NCBI GenBank assembly: GCA_028673005.1
Contig: CM054113.1
Span: 42,846,117-42,910,116 of the forward strand
Direction of reading: 5' to 3'
DNA from: Tanypteryx hageni
Lineage: Eukaryota > Arthropoda > Insecta > Odonata > Petaluridae
DNA length: 64,000 bases
The notes under the pieces were generated by a model. That model ran no database searches. It saw only the letters and a list, made by a program, of their open reading frames with translations, and was not told the DNA's origin. This document shows positions 61,331 to 64,000 of the stretch, in pieces. The position numbers and the translations under genes were made by a program. How positions within the stretch are numbered: the stretch's first letter is position 1; the number at the start of each line of letters is the position of its first letter.

Positions 61331-63144
61331 TTACGAAGTGCGACGCGCAAAGATACATAACCAGCCAAAGGTCGTGCGTTGATCTCTCCGACACCTCTCC
61401 GTTCTTATCATGAGTATTTTCGCGTCTAATTGGCGACCTATGTAGAGTGGCGGAAAAATTACCGCCGAGTAGAAATAGAAGCGGAGCTTAGTTTTACAGA
61501 TATCGGGGAAAGCGGGCGATGGTTTAATATGTAAGGCGAGTGAACAAAGTTGAGATAAATCTTACCCGGAGAGTTCACTACTTATTGCCCATTTTATAAG
61601 ATTTAATATACCAATTTCAGCCGGCTACTGAAAAGTTATAATTCAATTCGAGGTAATGTCTTACTACCGGTGTAAGAGAATCTTAACCGCGGTGAGTTGA
61701 AGTAAATAATGTCGCTTTATGATATTTAGTCAAAAAATAAGTTGTCTAATGCCACATCTTGGATCGAATGCATTCCTTATATTATATTACGTGAATTGTC
61801 TAATCGTTTTCTTGGAAAAGAATTTGTTTTGGAATTCACGTTGACAATTCTCAGGCATGCGTGTGAGAAGAAAAATCCAAATGTAATTTCGTTATACGTA
61901 TTTTCATCTCAATTGAATGACTGAAGAATGGCTAACTAAAGGTATAGATTACAAAATCAGACCGTTACTCCCACAAAGCTTGATGAAAAAATATCAAATT
62001 AAAAATTGTTTACGTTGTTGTCTCGTTTACTAATTATACCGACTCCTTTTCGAAGAAATTAAGATTAGCGCTATTATTACTGTTCAAAAGGCACAAAAAT
62101 TTCAATTATTTATTCCGTTGCATTCAAATTAACAAATCCGTCGACTAAACAATCCAGATGACTACACGGGGCTCACGATGCACATTCAAGCACGAGAATT
62201 TGATTAGGCGATCGAAATTTGGCGCCTTCGTTTAAGGTTTTGTTCGTTACATTACCAACCCATTAGCGTTGCAAAAGAATATGCACCCGCAAATACTACC
62301 AACGCGAGAGTGAAATTCCCAGTTTAACAAGCACCAGTAAATATTTTCACAGTCCCTCGGAGAGAAAAGACCTCGGGAGAAGGGCTTTTTTCCAATGCGG
62401 AAATCTCCCAATGCTAACTTGGATCTAAGCAAACATGAAATGCGAAATCCTTCGGAGACATCGGCAAGACGCTAAATTTTGCGGCTTTTCGAAGACCCGA
62501 TTCTCTGTTAAAAATTCTTGCCGTAGATTTTTTAGCTCTTTGCTTGTGTTAACTTGAACTTTCGGAAATTTCAAGTGGCCAATGATACATTACCTTATAA
62601 CCTTGGCCCCCGTGATATAATGCGACAAATGTTGAATTTGCCAACACTTGACTGTGAAAAATGGTGATAAACATTCAAAGGAATCTATGACTAACTACCA
62701 ACGACTTCCGATGCCCAGTATATCCATGACGAAATTCATACCGGACATACATTTGGCAACCTACTTATTAAAATTTAAACAATAAGCAAGCCGACAAGTT
62801 GTGACAATTCCTAGAAAGCTCCTATACGATATTACCGAGCTTAAAACTATAATCTACGAAACATTGCTTCGTAGCATCGTAACCCACTTTTCTAAAACCG
62901 TCGTCAACGTCATAACTTTTTAACCCTATTTGATTGACACGTGGTAGAAGTCACGGTAAGTAAACAAAACGTAAAAAACGACTTTTCGTATCATTAAGGC
63001 AAAGGAATCTGTCATTTCACGCCGATTTCCGATTGTGGCCTATTGAACTGGTTACCTAAATATTTCCCTCCGAGCCTTTTATGTGTCAACTCTTCGTAGC
63101 AGTCCAACCGCGCGCACTCGAGGCATACACAAAAAAGCCTTTAC

Positions 63145-63232
63145 CTGTAAGTCCATACTGCATGAGCACCGCCAGCACCAGAAGCACCACCAAGAAGGGC
63201 AGCCACCGGTATATCGCCGCGGGCGCGGCCAT
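63145..63232 (-). CDS. Duox: Dual oxidase exon 1 (signal peptide exon)
   Basis: Seen: reading the minus strand, an ATG at 63232-63230 in a good context (G at -3, G at +4) has an in-frame TAA at 63244-63242, four codons upstream, so this ATG is the natural start. It encodes 29 codons plus one base. The peptide has a short N-region ending RW and a hydrophobic core LPFLVVLLVLAVLM, followed by QYGLT, which is a typical secretory signal or signal anchor. The exon ends at a splice donor, CAG|GTAAAG, with the intron beginning at 63144. The break is phase 1, usual after signal-peptide exons. The leftover G joins the AA at the start of the exon at 16487 to make a Glu codon. Known: Duox proteins are membrane NADPH oxidases with an extracellular N-terminal peroxidase-homology domain behind a signal peptide. 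Inference: this is the first coding exon of Duox. Taken alone it only shows a signal-peptide exon; the identity comes from exon 2. Confidence 0.8.
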
Positions 63233-63560
63233 CTCTGGACGTTAAAAGCCCTCCACAGCCGATCCGGATTGGTCCTCCACCACGGAAACGAACTCGACGA
63301 TCAAACTGCACCAACGTGTAAATGACACCACTTTTTTGGGAGAGAGCAAGCAGCACCGTACGTCTTATCCGGAACACACCACTACATAGAAGTTTCAACA
63401 CCAGCACAGGATAAAGATTCAAGTTAACCGGAGCGATAATCTCTTTTTCGCCTTAAATAATCGCGATAACCGGTCTATCCTTTTAAATATTCTAATATAT
63501 TAATTGTTTGTGAAAAAATAAGAATTAATCGCGAGTTCGACACAGAGATAGAAGGAAATA
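63233..63560 (-). promoter_or_regulatory. Duox: Probable Duox 5'UTR and proximal promoter
   Basis: This lies immediately upstream of the start codon on the minus strand. It contains an in-frame stop four codons before the ATG, and further up an AT-rich run with a TATA-like TATTTAAAAGG (about 63481-63491, minus strand). A possible initiator (GCAGTTTG, about 63303-63310) has no TATA box 30 bp upstream. The exact transcription start cannot be placed from sequence, and an untranslated exon further to the right is possible. Confidence 0.4.
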
Positions 63561-63774
63561 TATATATATAGAATTGTGCCACGAGTTTTCCGAGTTCACA
63601 CACCGTCGCGGCCACCGACTCCCGAGAAGAACCCGTTCCTTAAGCCGGCGCAAGCTACTCTGGCACAGCGGGAAAAAGAGCAGAGAGGGAGAAAGAGAGG
63701 CTGTCTCGACCTCTCGCTTCGACTTGCCTTGTGGCCGACTCGAGCGCGGGTAGAAAGTAGGCAAAAGTGCCCGT

Positions 63775-64000
63775 GTCTCCCTTCAATCCCTCCCTCCCCC
63801 TCCTACCCTCTCCATCTCTCCCCCTCCCCACTCTCTCCCTCCCCTCCATCCTCCACCTCCACCTCCCTCCCAACCCGCCCTGCCCCGACATCCTTCCTAT
63901 CCCTCCTCCGCCTTCCCCACACACGACCGTAAGGCCGCGTCATGCTTTCGCCTTCCTCCCCTCCCCCTCCCCAATCTTCCCCCTCAATCTCCTCCCCTCG
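63775..64000 (+). repeat. CT-rich tract upstream of Duox
   Basis: CCCTCCC and CTCCACCTCCACC words dominate the + strand to the window edge, so the Duox sense strand is GA-rich here, the opposite of most tracts in the intron. Such tracts are common in promoter-proximal DNA. Confidence 0.75.

Larger units (their letters stand above)
16488..63144 (-). other. Duox: Duox intron 1 (about 46.7 kb)
   Basis: Bounded by donor GTAAAG (63144 downward) and acceptor TTTTGCAG (ending at 16488) on the minus strand; phase 1. I found no other convincing host coding exon inside it. It is filled by transposon remnants, MITEs, GA-rich minisatellites and TA arrays, described separately. First introns of this size are common in large arthropod genomes and often carry enhancers, but no specific enhancer can be called here. 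Confidence 0.75.

Noticed and set aside
60822..61394. A 190-codon minus-strand frame rich in S, F, L and P
   Set aside because: It runs through the GA/CT-rich tract and shows no domain; composition explains it.
63083..63422. 80-codon (+) and 93-codon (-) frames over Duox exon 1
   Set aside because: They are shadows in other frames of the signal-peptide exon, which has its own start, upstream stop and splice donor.
1..64000. CRISPR arrays, bacterial operons, rRNA genes
   Set aside because: No regularly spaced direct repeats with unique spacers, no ribosome-binding sites or gene clusters, no rRNA-like blocks; the DNA is eukaryotic.

Overview
The window is eukaryotic genomic DNA, almost certainly from an arthropod with a large, intron-rich genome. 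It is AT-rich and gene-poor, contains no bacterial-type operons, and is littered with DNA transposons, miniature inverted-repeat elements (MITEs), two non-LTR retrotransposon pieces and long purine-rich simple repeats. I cannot name the species. An insect is the most likely source, judged from the match of the one host gene to insect dual oxidase and from the repeat content.

One host gene can be supported. It runs on the minus strand and is represented by two small coding exons. Exon 1 (63145-63232) encodes a start methionine plus a hydrophobic signal peptide and ends in a GT donor. Exon 2 (16407-16487) has a good AG acceptor and GT donor and encodes ...DGWFNNLAHPDWGSV, the N-terminal signature of the peroxidase-like domain of dual oxidase (Duox). 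The intron phases fit exactly (phase 1 into phase 1). The window is therefore mostly Duox intron 1 (about 46.7 kb), followed by at least 16.4 kb of intron 2 that leaves the window on the left. The right edge (63.2-64.0 kb) should hold the 5'UTR and promoter, including a pyrimidine-rich block on the + strand.

The rest, left to right. 1-16 kb (intron 2): a foldback element, several MITEs (4510-4630; 10539-11460; 11648-11995), one copy of a ~250-bp repeat (6374-6625) and a TA array. 16.4-24 kb: exon 2, a hAT-like element, a hAT transposase C-terminal fragment (~21.25-21.68 kb), the second, inverted copy of the ~250-bp repeat (22219-22473) and a GA minisatellite. 24.8-27.9 kb: a 2.4-kb pogo/Tigger element with 24-bp TIRs and a frameshifted transposase on the minus strand, then a TA array and a 3' LINE fragment. 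29-50 kb: three or four hAT MITEs with 8-bp target duplications, a MITE with 13-bp TIRs (41898-42265), GA-rich minisatellites, and a 2.24-kb CR1-like LINE with a 16-bp target duplication and an internal deletion (45469-47710). 50.4-51.7 kb: a 1.3-kb GA array with higher-order structure. 53.3-54.25 kb: a pogo deletion derivative, a hAT-like MITE and a TA array side by side. 54-63 kb: mostly featureless intron.

The most interesting architectural point is that exon 2 is symmetric (phase 1-1, 81 bp) and is bracketed by an inverted pair of nearly identical ~250-bp repeats about 10 kb and 6 kb away. That arrangement could pair in the pre-mRNA and favour exon skipping or circular RNA. I found no bacterial-type defence system, CRISPR array or clearly new protein system.
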